From the NCBI GenBank assembly GCA_010015745.1, contig ML978181.1:1-64000 (forward strand): a stretch of 64,000 nucleotides of DNA, read 5' to 3'. Every line of letters starts with the position of its first letter. Position 1 is the stretch's first letter. Both the position numbers and the translations under genes were made by a program. Under the pieces are notes generated by a model. It saw only the letters and a program-made list of their open reading frames with translations, did not search any database and was not told where the DNA came from. Of this stretch, positions 22,612-34,438 are shown in pieces. This DNA is from Setomelanomma holmii (lineage: Eukaryota; Ascomycota; Dothideomycetes; Pleosporales; Phaeosphaeriaceae).

Positions 22612-23674
22612 CGATCGGTACGCAGATCAAGTCGACAGGTTTGGTGGACACGAAGTGCCCAGGTGGGGCTTAGCCGCAGTTGGTTTGGCAAGAAATGTCT
22701 TGCAACCTTGGAAGGCACAGAAGGTTCCAAGGTTCCTGCGTCCATATCCTTCAGCCTGATAGCTGATCCGGCGGGTGGTCCTGCGTCAGACCACCACGAT
22801 GATCGCATAATAAGCAATCGTCCCAGGCGGCTACTACTACAGTCTCATGAGCAACAGTGCGACTCGTTCCTTCTACTCTTGCCGTCCGAGCAGCTGTCAA
22901 TCACCCTCACAAGGGTTTGAAATAGCTTAGGTAGTCTTCCTGCTGCACAGCTCCAGCTCCCATCAGACACCGTATTCCGCTCTCCAGCATGTATCGATAA
23001 GGGCTGCGCGAACGTATACCCGCAATACAGAGGGAACGACCGTACACAGAATACGGATGCTAGGAAACTTTTACTGCCTTGTAAAATTGTCGCTGGGTTA
23101 GATGGCATACATGAAAGCCTTCAGCTGGGTCCCACCGGAGACAACAAGAAGCGGTATTGGCCCTAAGCGTCTTTTTGGCTGGCCACAAAAGCAGCTTTAT
23201 CGACGTCAAAGCGACCTCAAACGTATTGGGAAATGTTCCGATGCAAGCGAGCTGCAAGCCAGTAATGTGCCGACAGCTGTGGGGAGACCGCAATTTCTCC
23301 GCCCTGGACGTTTCAACACCCCTCTCACGAGGTGCTCAAGCCAATCTATGATAAACAAACGCCAAGAATATCTCAGAGACGCTTGTGGACGTTTTGGCCA
23401 GGACTGCTTGATGGTTGGAGAGCTTGTAGAGATCCCTTGTAATGTTGCATTGCTTCGAAGAGGACTGCCCCTTCGAGAGTATCATGGCCGTGCAACATAG
23501 CACTTCATTATGCTGGCCAAGAGATATGGCTTTATACCGGGATCCCTTCATTAACCCGGATGGTAGAGTATATGTTTGCAGGTACACTTGATGTGACCAG
23601 CTTGACTATGCACCAGTCACTGCAGACTTCACCTCCTTCACCCGTCCATCCAGTCAAGAGAAAGTCTGCCCACC
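22612..23674. other. Divergent intergenic region upstream of HET and zincin genes
   Basis: About 1.06 kb with short frames on both strands and no recognisable protein. It presumably carries the promoters of both flanking genes. Confidence 0.45.
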
Positions 23675-24199
23675 ATGCACTTTCCCATCCTCTTCCTCGC
23701 AGTCTACGCCTGCACCGCCTCAGCAGCCATAACTTGGACGCTAGCCAAAGCCTCCAACCCCACCGCCGATCAATCAGACGCGTACACCAAGATCGAAGCC
23801 GCCATGAAAAAAGCCGTCCTCCGGTACTCCAAGTACTCCGACGCCGTCAAAACCATCCGCGTCGCCTACGCGCCCGGCGTTCCAACTGCGGAGGCAAACT
23901 ACAACGGTGACCTGCGCTTCGGGTCGGATCGCGCGTACATGACGGAGCGCACGGCGATGCATGAGATCAGCCATACACTTGGTGTTGGGCAGACGGCGGC
24001 TTTTACAAGCAAGTGTGCGTCGGGGGATTGGAAGACTGCGTTGCCGTTGTTGAGGAGCTGGGATGGTGCGAGTGCGAAGATCAATTGTGGGGGTGGGCAT
24101 TTTTGGCCGTATGGGCTGAATTATGAGACGGAGTGGAGTGAGACGAATGCGAATCGGCATGTGCAGCTTGTGGAGGCGATGTTGACGGATGGAATGTAG
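23675..24199 (+). CDS. Small secreted HExxH (zincin-like) protein
   Basis: One exon of 174 residues. The N terminus HFPILFLAVYACTASAA is a signal peptide. Residues about 96-105 read HEISHTLGVG, an HExxHxxG zinc-binding helix as in metzincin-type metallopeptidases, with the Glu as general base. A later His in GGGHFWPYGLNYE is a plausible further ligand. Two Cys residues (SKCAS and INCGG) could form one disulfide. Similar short domains occur in fungal and bacterial secreted proteins, sometimes with lectin modules; none is attached here. Codon use in the 5' half is very rich in C at third positions. Small size, secretion and a catalytic motif make it an effector or protease candidate, but activity is inferred from the motif only. 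Confidence 0.85.
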   Translation: MHFPILFLAVYACTASAAITWTLAKASNPTADQSDAYTKIEAAMKKAVLRYSKYSDAVKTIRVAYAPGVPTAEANYNGDLRFGSDRAYMTERTAMHEISHTLGVGQTAAFTSKCASGDWKTALPLLRSWDGASAKINCGGGHFWPYGLNYETEWSETNANRHVQLVEAMLTDGM

Positions 24200-24300
24200 A
24201 GGCTTGCGTTGATAGTCTTCATGTACATACTGCTTGTCCTGGCGCTTGCATGGAGAGGATTGCCGTGCTACCACCGTTACTTCATCTGGCCATTGTCCTC

Positions 24301-25228
24301 TCACGCAAAGGTCTGCCGAGCAATAAGATCCCGCTCTTCCTCTGTTGCTTGCATCCAATCAACACCGTCCCAATAAGTGCGCCAAACTTCTCCATTCAAC
24401 CCTCTTCTAAATGTGTTTATTGACCCTTCCGTGAAGCCACTTGGCCTCGCAATCGAGACTGCAATGTCTGTACCATGCGTGAGAGGGAAAGTCTCATCGA
24501 TGCATTTAATGAAGGTACTCGGCCATAGCGGGTGTGTCCAGTCTCCGTTAGTGAGCGCAAATCGAACGCGGATCTTGCGATCATTAGAATTTGCGCGTAC
24601 GTAGTACGGTCTTGGGCACACAGTCCCCGAGAAACGAGACGTCTTCGGCACTGACATGCTCTGGCGATGGCTTATACTGGCGCCTCCTATCGGATTTTCG
24701 CTGTGCGAAGGCCGACACGATGGTGGACAGATAACGTTCTGCTAGGATGTATCGATGCTTGTCAATTGGTGCGATTGCGTCGATTATGGTGGCAAGCTCA
24801 GGTATCGGATCGTTGGGCTCGGGAAAATGACACACAAAGTCAGGTTCGTCAGTAGAACAAGAATCTCGGAGAAATACTTGTAGCTCCGAGAACAGCTGCC
24901 GATTGCTCCTAGCGAGACCAAATCGCCAGTAGGACGGGAAGCAAGGTGAAAACCCCGTACGAGCGTTGTCAGTGAATAGAAGCCGTCGATACGTGACCCT
25001 ATAGTGGTACTTGTAGATTGCTAGACGCAACTCAGCTGGTAGTCGAAGGAGAGGGGATGGCTCTAATGCTGATTCTATTTTAGTCGAGGTAGGTACGTGA
25101 CGACAAATCTTGTGACAAGTCGATGTGGTGCGGCGAGGGCTCTTGAAGTGGAAGATGGAAACGATCAATTGATACTTGTAAAGCATGATGAGAACAGAGC
25201 CTGAATATAAGGAAACAACAGTTCGCAT
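24301..25228 (-). CDS. F-box-like (2EXR type) protein, two exons
   Basis: Exons 25228-24656 and 24573-24301 are joined by an 82-nt intron with a GTCAGT donor, a TTCTAAT branch-like site and an AAG acceptor, phase 0. This gives 281 residues. The motif LLRLPAELRLAIYKYHYR is the usual start of fungal F-box-like domains, followed by LARSNRQLFSELQVFLRDS. The C-terminal exon ends in WRTYWDGVDWMQATEEERDL. Such proteins are often SCF adaptors or of unknown function and form large families in this fungal group. The start is uncertain: ATGs at 25228 and 25186 are both possible, and the hydrophobic N-terminal residues may be untranslated. The gene is convergent with the secreted HExxH gene. Confidence 0.65.
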
Positions 25229-25719
25229 AGTGAGGAAATAGCAAATAGCCAATCGTAGATGAGCTGGGCCGTGTGAGGCGATGCGGCGATCGTGCGGAGA
25301 GAGGCGCGATTGGACGGGAGACACGCATCCCTTATTTGGAGGATGCTTGTCTCACTAGGCATATAATGTATTTATTAGACCTTGCGTGAAGGAAGTTGAG
25401 TACTTCCAAGGCTGTGTCCACGTTCGTTACTGTGCACATTCTTGCGAGGTAGGACAATGCTGATTCGCAATTTCTGCAGGTCTGTCATCGTTTGATGCTT
25501 GCCTTCTTTTCGATGCCACTCGGCACTACGTAGAGTGTGAAGAAGTAGAGCTGAAGACGTGCAAGAGAGAAGTCGTTAGGACAAACGCGAGCTGGACCCT
25601 GTCTTGGCGCACATGGAGGCCCCTGCTTCCTCCGCGGTCTGCCCGCGTGGAGCTCCAACAAGCAAGCACCCGTCCCTCACGCCCCGTTCTCGTACCACGT
25701 TCATATTCGCGCTCCCAAA
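25229..25719. other. Divergent promoter region, F-box-like / AP-2 mu
   Basis: 491 bp between two outward-facing genes. No further feature is recognised. Confidence 0.45.
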
Positions 25720-27129
25720 ATGCTGTCCGGTATTCTCATATTCAATCAAAAGGGCGAGAACCTCATCTTTCGCGCCTTTCGTAACGATTGCCGCCCCCGG
25801 CTCGCCGATGTCTTCCGCATCCAAGTAATATCCAATGCCCAAGTACGGTCGCCAATACTTACACTCGGATCTACAACCTTCAGCCATGTCAAGCACGAGA
25901 ATATATATCTGGTCGCGGTGACGAAGAGCAATGCCAACGCTGCATTGGTATTCGAATTCCTATACCGCTTCGTGGGGCTAGGAAAGGCATACTTTGGGAA
26001 ATTCGACGAGGAGGCAGTCAAGAACAACTTCGTGCTGGTATATGAGCTGCTCGATGAGATTCTCGACTTTGGATATCCTCAGAACACCGAGACGGATACC
26101 CTGAAGATGTACATAACAACAGAAGGTGTCAAGTCGGAAAGAGCCATGGTAGGCATCCTCATGATATTGTGCGATGTAGTGGCTAACTTGTGTGTAGGAG
26201 GACTCATCCAAGATTACCATGCAAGCTACCGGCGCCCTTTCTTGGCGAAGAGCCGACATCAAGTACCGCAAAAACGAAGCGTTTGTCGACGTAATCGAGG
26301 ACGTGAATCTGCTCATGTCAGCGACTGGAACAGTACTACGAGCAGACGTCAATGGACAGATCATAATGCGGGCATATTTGTCTGGGACACCAGAGTGCAA
26401 ATTCGGGCTGAACGACCGGCTGACACTGGGCGAGGATCATCTGCAACAACCATCAGGAAACAAGGCAGGCGCAAAAGCTACACGAGCGGCAGCTGGCAGT
26501 GTGACTCTCGAGGACTGCCAATTCCATCAGTGCGTTAAGCTCGGAAAGTTCGACACAGACAGGATAATATCCTTCGTGCCTCCAGACGGTGAGTTCGAGC
26601 TCATGCGTTATCGTGCAACGGAAAACGTCAACCTACCCTTCAAGGTGCATGCCATCGTCAATGAGGTCGGCAAGACGAAGGTTGAGTACAGCATCGCGAT
26701 CCGTGCCAATTACGGCTCCAAGCTCTTTGCGACTAACGTTGTGGTGCGGATACCTACGCCACTGAACACCGCCCGTATTACGGAACGAACCTCACAGGGC
26801 AAGGCCAAATACGAGCCGGAGCACAACAACATCGTTTGGAAAATTCCCCGCTTCACCGGTCAAAGTGAGTTCGTGCTAAGTGCGGAGGCCAGCTTGACCA
26901 GCATGACGAATCAGAAGGCGTGGTCCCGGCCACCCCTCAGCCTCAACTTCTCGCTACTGATGTTCACAAGTTCTGGGCTGCTTGTTCGCTACTTGAAAGT
27001 GTTTGAGAAGAGCAATTATAGCAGCGTGAAGTGGGTGCGCTACATGACAAGAGCTGGTAATTATGAGATAAGGTAAGTGTCTATCGAATGCGCGGTTGCT
27101 GAACGATATTGACACATATCAGGTTCTGA
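25720..27129 (+). CDS. apm4: AP-2 clathrin adaptor complex mu subunit
   Basis: Three exons, 25720-26148, 26198-27072 and 27123-27129 (introns of 49 and 50 nt; the last exon holds only the end of an Arg codon, Phe and stop). Total 436 residues, matching the family (about 435). The N-terminal longin-like domain starts LSGILIFNQKGENLI and includes FVLVYELLDEILDFGYPQ. The mu homology domain follows from about residue 165 with SWRRADIKYRKNEAFVDVIE, GTPECKFGLND, FVPPDGEFELMRYR and the closing VKWVRYMTRAGNYEIRF. It recognises Tyr-based sorting signals and PIP2 at the plasma membrane during endocytosis. The similarity to animal AP-2 mu is close throughout. The gene is intact. Confidence 0.96.
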
Positions 27130-27637
27130 TTTTATAAGCACGCGTATTTGTCTTTGTACTCGTTTTTCAGCATAGTATTGAGGCGTTCAGGGATTGCGGC
27201 AGTCGATTTCCAGGAAGATGCCTCAGGTGCTCGTTCAGTATCACCAATATTATGTTGTGTGGTCGAGCGAACCAACCCTCACGAAGCCATTGCGAACGGC
27301 CACATTGCTTTTCACTCAAGAGAGCAAGCACTGTGCGCAACATTGACACATTCAGCGCAAGAGCATGTAAATTGTGAGTTCCGTGGTGAACCCCAGGTTC
27401 CGAACCAATGGGCGGGAACAAAACTTATCGTCGCGAGCTTGTGACCTGTTAGCGACTTGTACAAGCAAGGAAGGACGAGCATTGCTGTCCATAGGGTTAC
27501 ATGCTGTGTCGTGTCATGTTCCCCAGGGTGACCACGGCGTTGGCAGATGGAGCGGGGCATATCGAGACGATAAGGAAGAGAAGACATAGGCATGTCCGAA
27601 CCAGACTTCATACTCTCCTCTCGGTCAGGTCGGCAAA
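27130..27637. other. Intergenic between AP-2 mu and the NLR pseudogene
   Basis: Overlapping short frames without recognisable content. I see no gene. Confidence 0.4.
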
Positions 27638-30600
27638 ATGGAGGCCATTACGGCTGTGGGACTAGCATCCAATATCATTCAGCTTGTCGAGGTTGCTAAA
27701 GGAATCACTGCCACCGTGAGGGACATATCTACGTCAACCTCTGGCTTCTCATCGGAGACTGAGCGATTTCATAAGTTGCAAGGGTCGTGCGCAGCGACAT
27801 CGACACTCTCTGTGACCCAAAGTCTGCGTCGAAACTGCTCAACGATGACCTTAGCAGATACGTTGCTATTCTCCGCGACCAGATCGATGATTCTGTGGTC
27901 CAACTTAATGGCCTCCGACTCGAGCATCCCAGGTCCTGGTCAAAATCATGCAGAGTCGCAATCAAGATTCGGTGGAGGCGTGATCGCATAGAAGGCTATG
28001 TGAATGCTATCCGCCATATGAGCACCGAAGTATCCGTTAGCATCGTTACCTCTACCATCCCAGGAATGGATACAAAGCTCGACGATGTCCTGGCCGGACA
28101 TGCTCGAACTGACTCACAAATTCCGAACCATATGGCCCAGCTCATGAATCTGGTTCAAGCCAACCATGATAAGAGCAAGGAAAGTACCAAATTACCACTC
28201 GCTATGCAACATTGGTCCAGAGCTCATGACGACTTTGAAGAACAACTGGGCTGTCTCCGGTCATTATACTTCCACGAGCTTCGGGTTCGGGAAGACGATG
28301 TTAAGCAAGCTCGTGAAAAGACATTTGGGTGGATCATGGATCCCGACGACGTCGCCGTAGAGAGCAACGCAAGCATTACAATACCCAAGTCTCCACCAGA
28401 ACACAACAGAAATACTTCAATCTTCCTTGAATGGCTTAAAAGCGAAGATGTACGTGAGAGCATCTTCTGCATCTTCAACAAGCCCGGCGCAGGCAAGAGC
28501 ATTTTGATGAAGGTTATCGCTCATCATGACATGCTAGAACCATCTCTTGGCAGTTGGGCGAGGAATCGGCACATTGTCACTGCTCGATACTTCTTCTGGA
28601 CTCATGGCCAAAGAATCCAGCGCTCCTTACAGGGACTGCAGCAATCCTTGCTGCTCTAGATACTGAAGCATCACCGTCGACTCATTCCTGTCGCCTTCCC
28701 GGATCGCAGTTAGATCATTGGCAGTCACGATTACAAATTTTCATAAGACGAATTGATGCAGGCACTGGACCGCATTCTTGCTGTTGCAGATGCACATGCT
28801 CTCTGTTTCTTCTTTCTCATCGATGGCCTGGATGAATCAAATGATCAAGGAAATAATGTCAATCGAGGCTCCCAAGTGCTCTTACTTCTTGACTTCCTCG
28901 AAAGGTTCCGCCACCGATCTTGGCTGAAATTTTGTGTCTCCAGTAAACCTTGTCCTTCGTTCAGAAAGGGGTACGGACAAAAGGGAGGCTGGTGGCTGGC
29001 ACTGCACGACTTGACCAAAGACGAAATCGAAGCTTATGTCCAAGAGACTCTAGGCAGGAATGAGACTTTTAAAGCACTTGCGGCTAAAGACGAAGACTAT
29101 TATGACATTGTCGCCGAGCTTGTTAGCGCAGCAGAAGGTGTATTTCTATGGGTGTATCTCGCCTGTTGTTCTCTTTTGGTGAGTATCACAAACGAAGACC
29201 GAATTTGGGACCTGCAGGCGCGACTACGCGAACCACCTCATGAACCGAGAGACCTTTACATCTATCTACTGACAAGCGTACCACGGGAATATTAGGAGAT
29301 GTCAGCCAAGTTGCTGCTTTTTGCTACCGATGGATTCCACCGACTCGATTGCACCTTGCTGCTCCAGCATTACCTTGATGAAAAAGTGCGTGGCAATCTG
29401 AAGAAAGAACAAGAAGTGGATTTTTCACGTCTGCATTTGGAGTCCATAAGAGCGAAAGAGAGAATTGGTGCGCTCAGTACAGGATTTCTCGAAGTTATCC
29501 CTGCTGCTTTTTAGGACTGGACTGGAGCGGCATCGGACATCTACGGACTTGGATTCGATTATATTGGTATCTCTCATCGAAGCGTCGGCGATTTCGTGCG
29601 AGAAAAGGATGTATAACAACGGCTCGTCTACATGGTCAATTCTCTCGAAGCGCCCCACTTCTTCAGGGCCGCACTCGCTCTAACGCAAGATTTCTCACGC
29701 GCAATCAACTCTAGCCTGACGCAGTTCAATCAGTCGGCGGCCCGGCGTGTCGTTGGGCGAAAGTTTCTTTGATCATCTGGGACATTCTATTTCGCTACTT
29801 TGATAAGCTGTTCAGAGAGGCGGAAGATGACTGGCGCAAAGAAATTTATTTGAAGCTGTCGGAACAGCTGATGGTGTCGTGCTGGTCCGATTGACTGACG
29901 TTGCATTCCAGCCCACTCGACACTATTGTAACGCCATTAACTGTTTTGTATACTTCCAGAGTTGGCGCTGGTGGCGTCCGGCAATTTTGTCGCAGATACA
30001 TTACCGCGAGCTCGCTTTAACAATGATAATTGGGTGGGCCAATAGATGTCAGCTGCAAGTTCGCCGACTGAACATCTGCATCAATGAGTTGTACGAAGAG
30101 CCAGGTCTACTTTGAGTTTTGGCGGAGGGACATTATGATATAATCGCCAACCTGGTAGCGTCAGGACTCGATCTCAGGATCACGTACAAACACACAGGGT
30201 TAACGCTCATGATGTCGCTTCTGTCGGACGAATTTACCGGAAAATATTTCAATAAATGGCGCTTCGACAAATTGCAGCAACTTATTATTTAGCTAGTACG
30301 CGATGGTGCTTCGATTGACTTCAATTACAAATTCACCTTCTTTGCTTGCTGGGATCCATCCCATCACTACAAGTGTAGAATAGTCAAAGCTCAAAGAAAA
30401 GATATCGCGACGTCTTACGAGCCGCACCAAATCGCTCGCGAAACTAGTGAAGAGAGTTGGGCCGCCGGAAATGCAATGGATGATTGCATGATCTTGCGTA
30501 CCGCGCGAGCGATTAAAGCGGGCGTAGCGAAGGTCATCCACGCCAACCATGAGCCTGACGAGTGGTCTGACATAGAACTCCTCGAGGAGCAATCATTCTC

Positions 30601-30808
30601 GGGTGCGGAGCTGCTGAAGGACCTGTTCGATCGCGATATGTCTGCGGGACCCAACATAACACCTCTTCCGCGAGATATGGAATGTCTCCTACCGCCAAAG
30701 TCCAGACATTGTGAGACGCCGCATGCTATTCGTGACAGAATACTCGGGCATGTACGTTCGCTAAAACATCCGAACGATCGAGCTATGGATCTGGATACTA
30801 CAGCTTGA
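27638..30808 (+). pseudogene. Degenerate STAND/NACHT (NLR-like) gene with ankyrin-like tail
   Basis: The ATG at 27638 opens MEAITAVGLASNIIQLVEVA, the N-terminal domain of fungal STAND proteins. A one-base shift near 27775 moves the continuing protein to another frame (27787-28656), which carries a Walker A of FNKPGAGKSILMKV near 28480. In-frame stops follow at 28657 (TAG) and at about 28717 and 28744, after which the same frame resumes with Walker B FFLIDGLDES (about 28810) and AEGVFLWVYLA. More breaks come at 29293 (TAG), near 29515 (shift), about 29610 (TAA), 30113 (TGA) and about 30289 (TAG). The last open part to 30808 has ankyrin-like phrases such as LVRDGASIDFN. Several stops are explained by C-to-T change of CAG, CAA or CGA. 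The number of lesions makes sequencing error unlikely. It cannot make a full NLR. Confidence 0.88.
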
Positions 30809-31720
30809 CCTCCGCATGGATGATCGTCGACCGCAACGACGTAGAGACCGGAAGCTACCCTGGTGTTTGATTGGAGAAAAGACAGCTTCAAAAGCATGAG
30901 CTACATGCTAGTCCAAGTACAGACATCTAGAAGGTCTCTCGGGAATTCACAGTGCTGTCCAACCTCGAAACGAAGGCAACCATAGGACAACTGGCCATAT
31001 ATCCTTGCGGGAATGAGATCAACAGTCCCAAAGACCTTCATCCAAGTACACTGAGCATAGGAAAAAGACTTTCGCCCTCATGTATCTCTGACCCAACCAA
31101 ATCATCTGTACTCATGGCTGCCATATCCAACAGCCAGGTCTTTACTCTACTTAGGCTCGGAAAGCCAACCCCTTGGCCATATTCATTCCGTCGACGAAAT
31201 TTGCAGCGTTCCATGGGCTACATGTGTTCTCTGCCACCGCCCGAAATACAGTCTCCACTTTCTTGACTCGATCAACGAGACCTTATCTTTCCTTCCCGCA
31301 AGAAGTAGCGATGGCAAACATGATGCCGCCACCGAGCATCGATGAAGTCGACCAGCACTAGGGGCGTGGTCGGACGGCTGCAGGAGATATCATTGTAGCC
31401 AGGAAGGCAGCATGATTGAGATTGAAGATTGCAACTATCTCAGATACCACAATTCTGAATCTACCTTATTGATTGTACAGCAAAAGCAATAAATCCTATG
31501 ATTGAGACGCACTGCCATCACCACCAGACATACTCGACTCGCTTGTTCCCGAATAAGTTTCAAATGCTTCAGCTCTGCTTTCTGCCTTGCTTTCTTGAAG
31601 CGCGGTCTCGTGCTCCCAAAGCCCATCGGCCTTCCATGTCCGCCCTTTGTAGACCTCTTTCAAGGTAATATGTTTTTGCATCTCGCATTTGATGGCGAGT
31701 ACCACAAACAATTGCCTGAG
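30809..31720. other. Intergenic, possible decayed coding remnants
   Basis: Open stretches such as 30952-31266 (plus) are protein-like but have no start, family or clean ends. They may be debris of the neighbouring pseudogene. Confidence 0.35.
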
Positions 31721-32519
31721 CTAACCCTTTTTGACGTGGTCGGGGTCGTCTTCGATTCCATGATAATCTGTTCGGATCTTATTGAGCTTGCACTTCTCGT
31801 CTTCAGTCAACAGCCTCTCAAACTCGGCCTTGAGCTGTCGCTGATTGGTGCGATCTTCTGGATCTGGGCCATAGCCTTCTTTGGTCACGCATGTCCATCT
31901 CCAGTACCACTTGAGTAGAGCCTGCTTTCGAAGAAGCTTCTCCTGTTGCTCCCTCTCTTCTTGCCTTCTCTTTCTGCACAATGCAGTTGCTTCAACAATT
32001 TCTAGCGGTTGAAGCTCTTCTAGCTTACCTGTACTGATCGCCCACTGGTCACTTTTTAATTTTGGTTTTCTGAACTCTTCATCGAGGTAACTTATCCACC
32101 TGTCGCACGCATCACCCCCAAACACATGGGTATGACCGTTGTCCCTCACTTCGCGCCAGGTATCATCATCCTCCATTCCATCCAATCTGTTGGAGTCGGT
32201 ACCGAACAAAATCTCGTGCGCCGCTCGTACAAAAGCTTCTGCCCAATATTCGCCTCCTTCTGACCTGTGCGGAATATTCCATGGCGCACCGTGTTTGGCG
32301 AGGCCGGAGGCAAATATGTTTCTTATCATGGCGTTATCGCAGAGAGCAAGAAAAGCCATTGTAGAATTGTTGCTTGACGGTGTCGGCAGGAGGAGTTATA
32401 TTATCGCCAGCTAGACCGGGGACGAACCTCCAAAGATAAAGGAGGTACAAATCCAGCTTGTCAGCGTTGCTGTCGATGGGCAGGATGGTCGGTGGCCCGA
32501 AGAACACTCGTCTTGGCAT
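31721..32519 (-). pseudogene. LW-x3-P family member B, frameshifted
   Basis: ATG at 32519 opens a frame with YLLYLWRFVPGLAG and ITPPADTVKQQFYNGF, then it runs out. The rest, from about 32357 (LALCDNAMIRNIFASGLAKH, GEYWAEAFVRAAHEILFG, WISYLDEEFRKPKL) is in the next frame to the stop at 31721. The joined protein aligns along its length with the intact plus-strand paralogue at 32973-33488. The shift sits at a TTTT run; removing one T restores the family pattern. A splice model exists (55 nt) but would delete residues conserved in the paralogue, so a true frameshift or base error is preferred. The C-terminal third is a long Lys/Glu/Arg-rich helix not found in the other copies. Function unknown. 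Confidence 0.6.
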
Positions 32520-32972
32520 TTTATCTCAAAACAGTGTCGGTATGTCCTTTGAGTGAGGCGGTGGTTGAACCCTATCTGTAGAAGGGTTTCAGGTAGTGAT
32601 GCTTGGAGTTTTGCAGCATACAGAAGATGATGTTCGTCCGCACTTTTTATACTTTGGATCAGTTCATTGACTGTGATATATCGAGGATGATGTAGCATTC
32701 AACATGGTGGCTCTTTGTATATCGCTCAGCGTAGTCAGCGCACTGGACATCGCCAGGCCCGAACTTGGACTCGGAGTCGTGAAGAATGAGCAATGGTATA
32801 AGCACGGACTCGGACCTTACGCTTTACACTACCACTAAGTCATTGTTGACTATACGTTGCACACGCAAGGATTACTCGGTTCAGAACTACAAAATGTGGA
32901 ATCAGCCTCTCGAGCATTGTCTTGACTTGAGGTAAGCAGTCTCCCGGCTTCACGATATAGTCTTGACTCATC
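32520..32972. promoter_or_regulatory. Divergent spacer between family members B and A
   Basis: 453 bp between two head-to-head paralogues. It must contain both start regions. Very similar in size to the 437-bp spacer of the second pair at 43387-43823. Confidence 0.45.
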
Positions 32973-33488
32973 ATGCCACCGCAGCCCGACACCACCTGGC
33001 AAAGAATCGTAGCCAATAAAGCCGCCAAACTGCGGAGAAATTCTCTCTTGCTCTACCTCTGGAAACTCATGCCGGCAACCAGTGATGGTATCATACCACC
33101 GGATGATAACACCAAAGTCTATCTATACCGAAAATTTATTCAGAGCTGTGAGTACAAACAAGCCGCAGAATCCAGCATCAAAGCACTCTTCGACCGCACT
33201 TACAGCGAACGCGGCTACCCATGGCTACCGGAACATACTCTCGCGACAGAAAGTGGAAAAGCCTGGGTCACTACGTTTGCGCAGGCTGCTATCAAGTTTC
33301 GCATTGGTAATAGGGATGCGAAGTCTAAGACTGTGAAGCAGATTAGTCAGGAGACGATCAAGCTTGTTGAAGATAAAGTGTATGTAGATTGGTTTCCGAT
33401 ACTAGATGAGATATTCAAGAAACTACTGGCAGAGGAGGAAGACGAGCTCAAGGACACGGCGGCTGCTGAGGCGAGTCGTTTCAAGTAG
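32973..33488 (+). CDS. LW-x3-P family member A (intact), function unknown
   Basis: One exon, 171 residues, first ATG at 32973. A hydrophobic-aromatic motif LLLYLWKLMP (near residue 25) is followed by IIPPDD, a helical region with a Cys, PWLPEH, then a conserved block GKAWVTTFAQAAIKFRIG and a final VDWFPILDEIFKKLL. The same order of blocks is found in three other loci of this window (31721-32519, 42977-43386, 43824-44419). There is no signal peptide and no long membrane segment. I do not recognise the family. The intact frame and shared blocks argue that it is a real protein. It forms a divergent pair with a frameshifted copy. Confidence 0.7.
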   Translation: MPPQPDTTWQRIVANKAAKLRRNSLLLYLWKLMPATSDGIIPPDDNTKVYLYRKFIQSCEYKQAAESSIKALFDRTYSERGYPWLPEHTLATESGKAWVTTFAQAAIKFRIGNRDAKSKTVKQISQETIKLVEDKVYVDWFPILDEIFKKLLAEEEDELKDTAAAEASRFK

Positions 33489-33935
33489 CAAACAAAACAC
33501 TGCATATGCTCATTGGAGAGCTTAGTGTGGCATGATTCCCATCTGCGTCGAATTGAGTTGAACTTCTTACTGGCCACCATTCCCCAGGCTCCGGCTCCAC
33601 CCATCCCACCGAAGATTTTCGAATCGTACGCAACATGATATATCCCAGGCCGATTATCGTGCGCATCAAGCCAATCGTGGAATAAATTGGGCCCGGAAAA
33701 GGGCTGGATGACATCGTATTCATGGATGGTGTTAGCGCAGCGAAGCAGATGCGCATGGTGAACATAGGAGATTTTCCATAGTAGGTCTGATCAGTGTTAT
33801 TCGAGAGGTCGAGAGGGTAGACCCAGATGATGTGAACGCTGGGAAGAGTGAATGGATTTGAGAAGAAGGTACTTGCCAGATCCTAATGCCCAGGGCAACG
33901 AGGTCCGTAACTGTGGTGCGGTGGTCTGATGCCAC
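33481..33935 (-). CDS. Possible small membrane protein gene, structure unresolved
   Basis: A convincing coding stretch in one frame (about 33838-33481) includes IIWVYPLDLSNNTDQTYYG, the hydrophobic STIGLMRTIIGLGYIMLRTI and VGWVEPEPGEWW. Upstream frames to about 33935 also look coding, but the only splice that joins them in phase is 34 nt, too short for a normal intron. The 3' end overlaps the end of the plus-strand gene by a few bases, unless a further intron after GEWWP moves the stop. I report it as probable but unresolved. No function can be named. Confidence 0.35.
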
Positions 33936-34438
33936 GATGCATTTTTTCTAGCGGTGCCTAGGAAGAACGGGGAGAGTGGGGAGTGAAGGGAAGGGAAGGG
34001 GTAGCTTCAGCTGGGGATGAAGTTTGGGATACCATTGTCCGGCGCTCGAATTCGGGATCTTAAAGGAATTATGGAGATAGTTTGTGATCTTATAATCCTT
34101 AGTGAAGGTCACAAACGCTTTAGACGTTCGTCTCTATACCGGTACTGGTGATGATCAAGGGCCAGCATGTGTAGCTTAGGGTCCTAAAATGTATACGTTG
34201 CTCGCGGCTTTCCTGGATTGGGATGATCAAGGCCATGTGGGAGTGATGTGATGTCAAGCATGTGACACGCATTATCTTTGTCCCTATTCGTTCTCACTGG
34301 GCCCTATGTGACCACGCACCTTTGTGGCGACACTTTCATAAGTGGTAATGCCACTCCCAATTCCCAGGAAATGTTCTGCCGGAACAAGATTCTTCGGAGG
34401 GCTCTTCGCTGATGGGACAACTTCAACATTCGAGGGCC

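Noticed and set aside
24574..24655. Apparent frameshift in the F-box-like gene at 24.6 kb
   Set aside because: A phase-0 intron with GTCAGT donor and TTCTAAT branch explains the change of frame.
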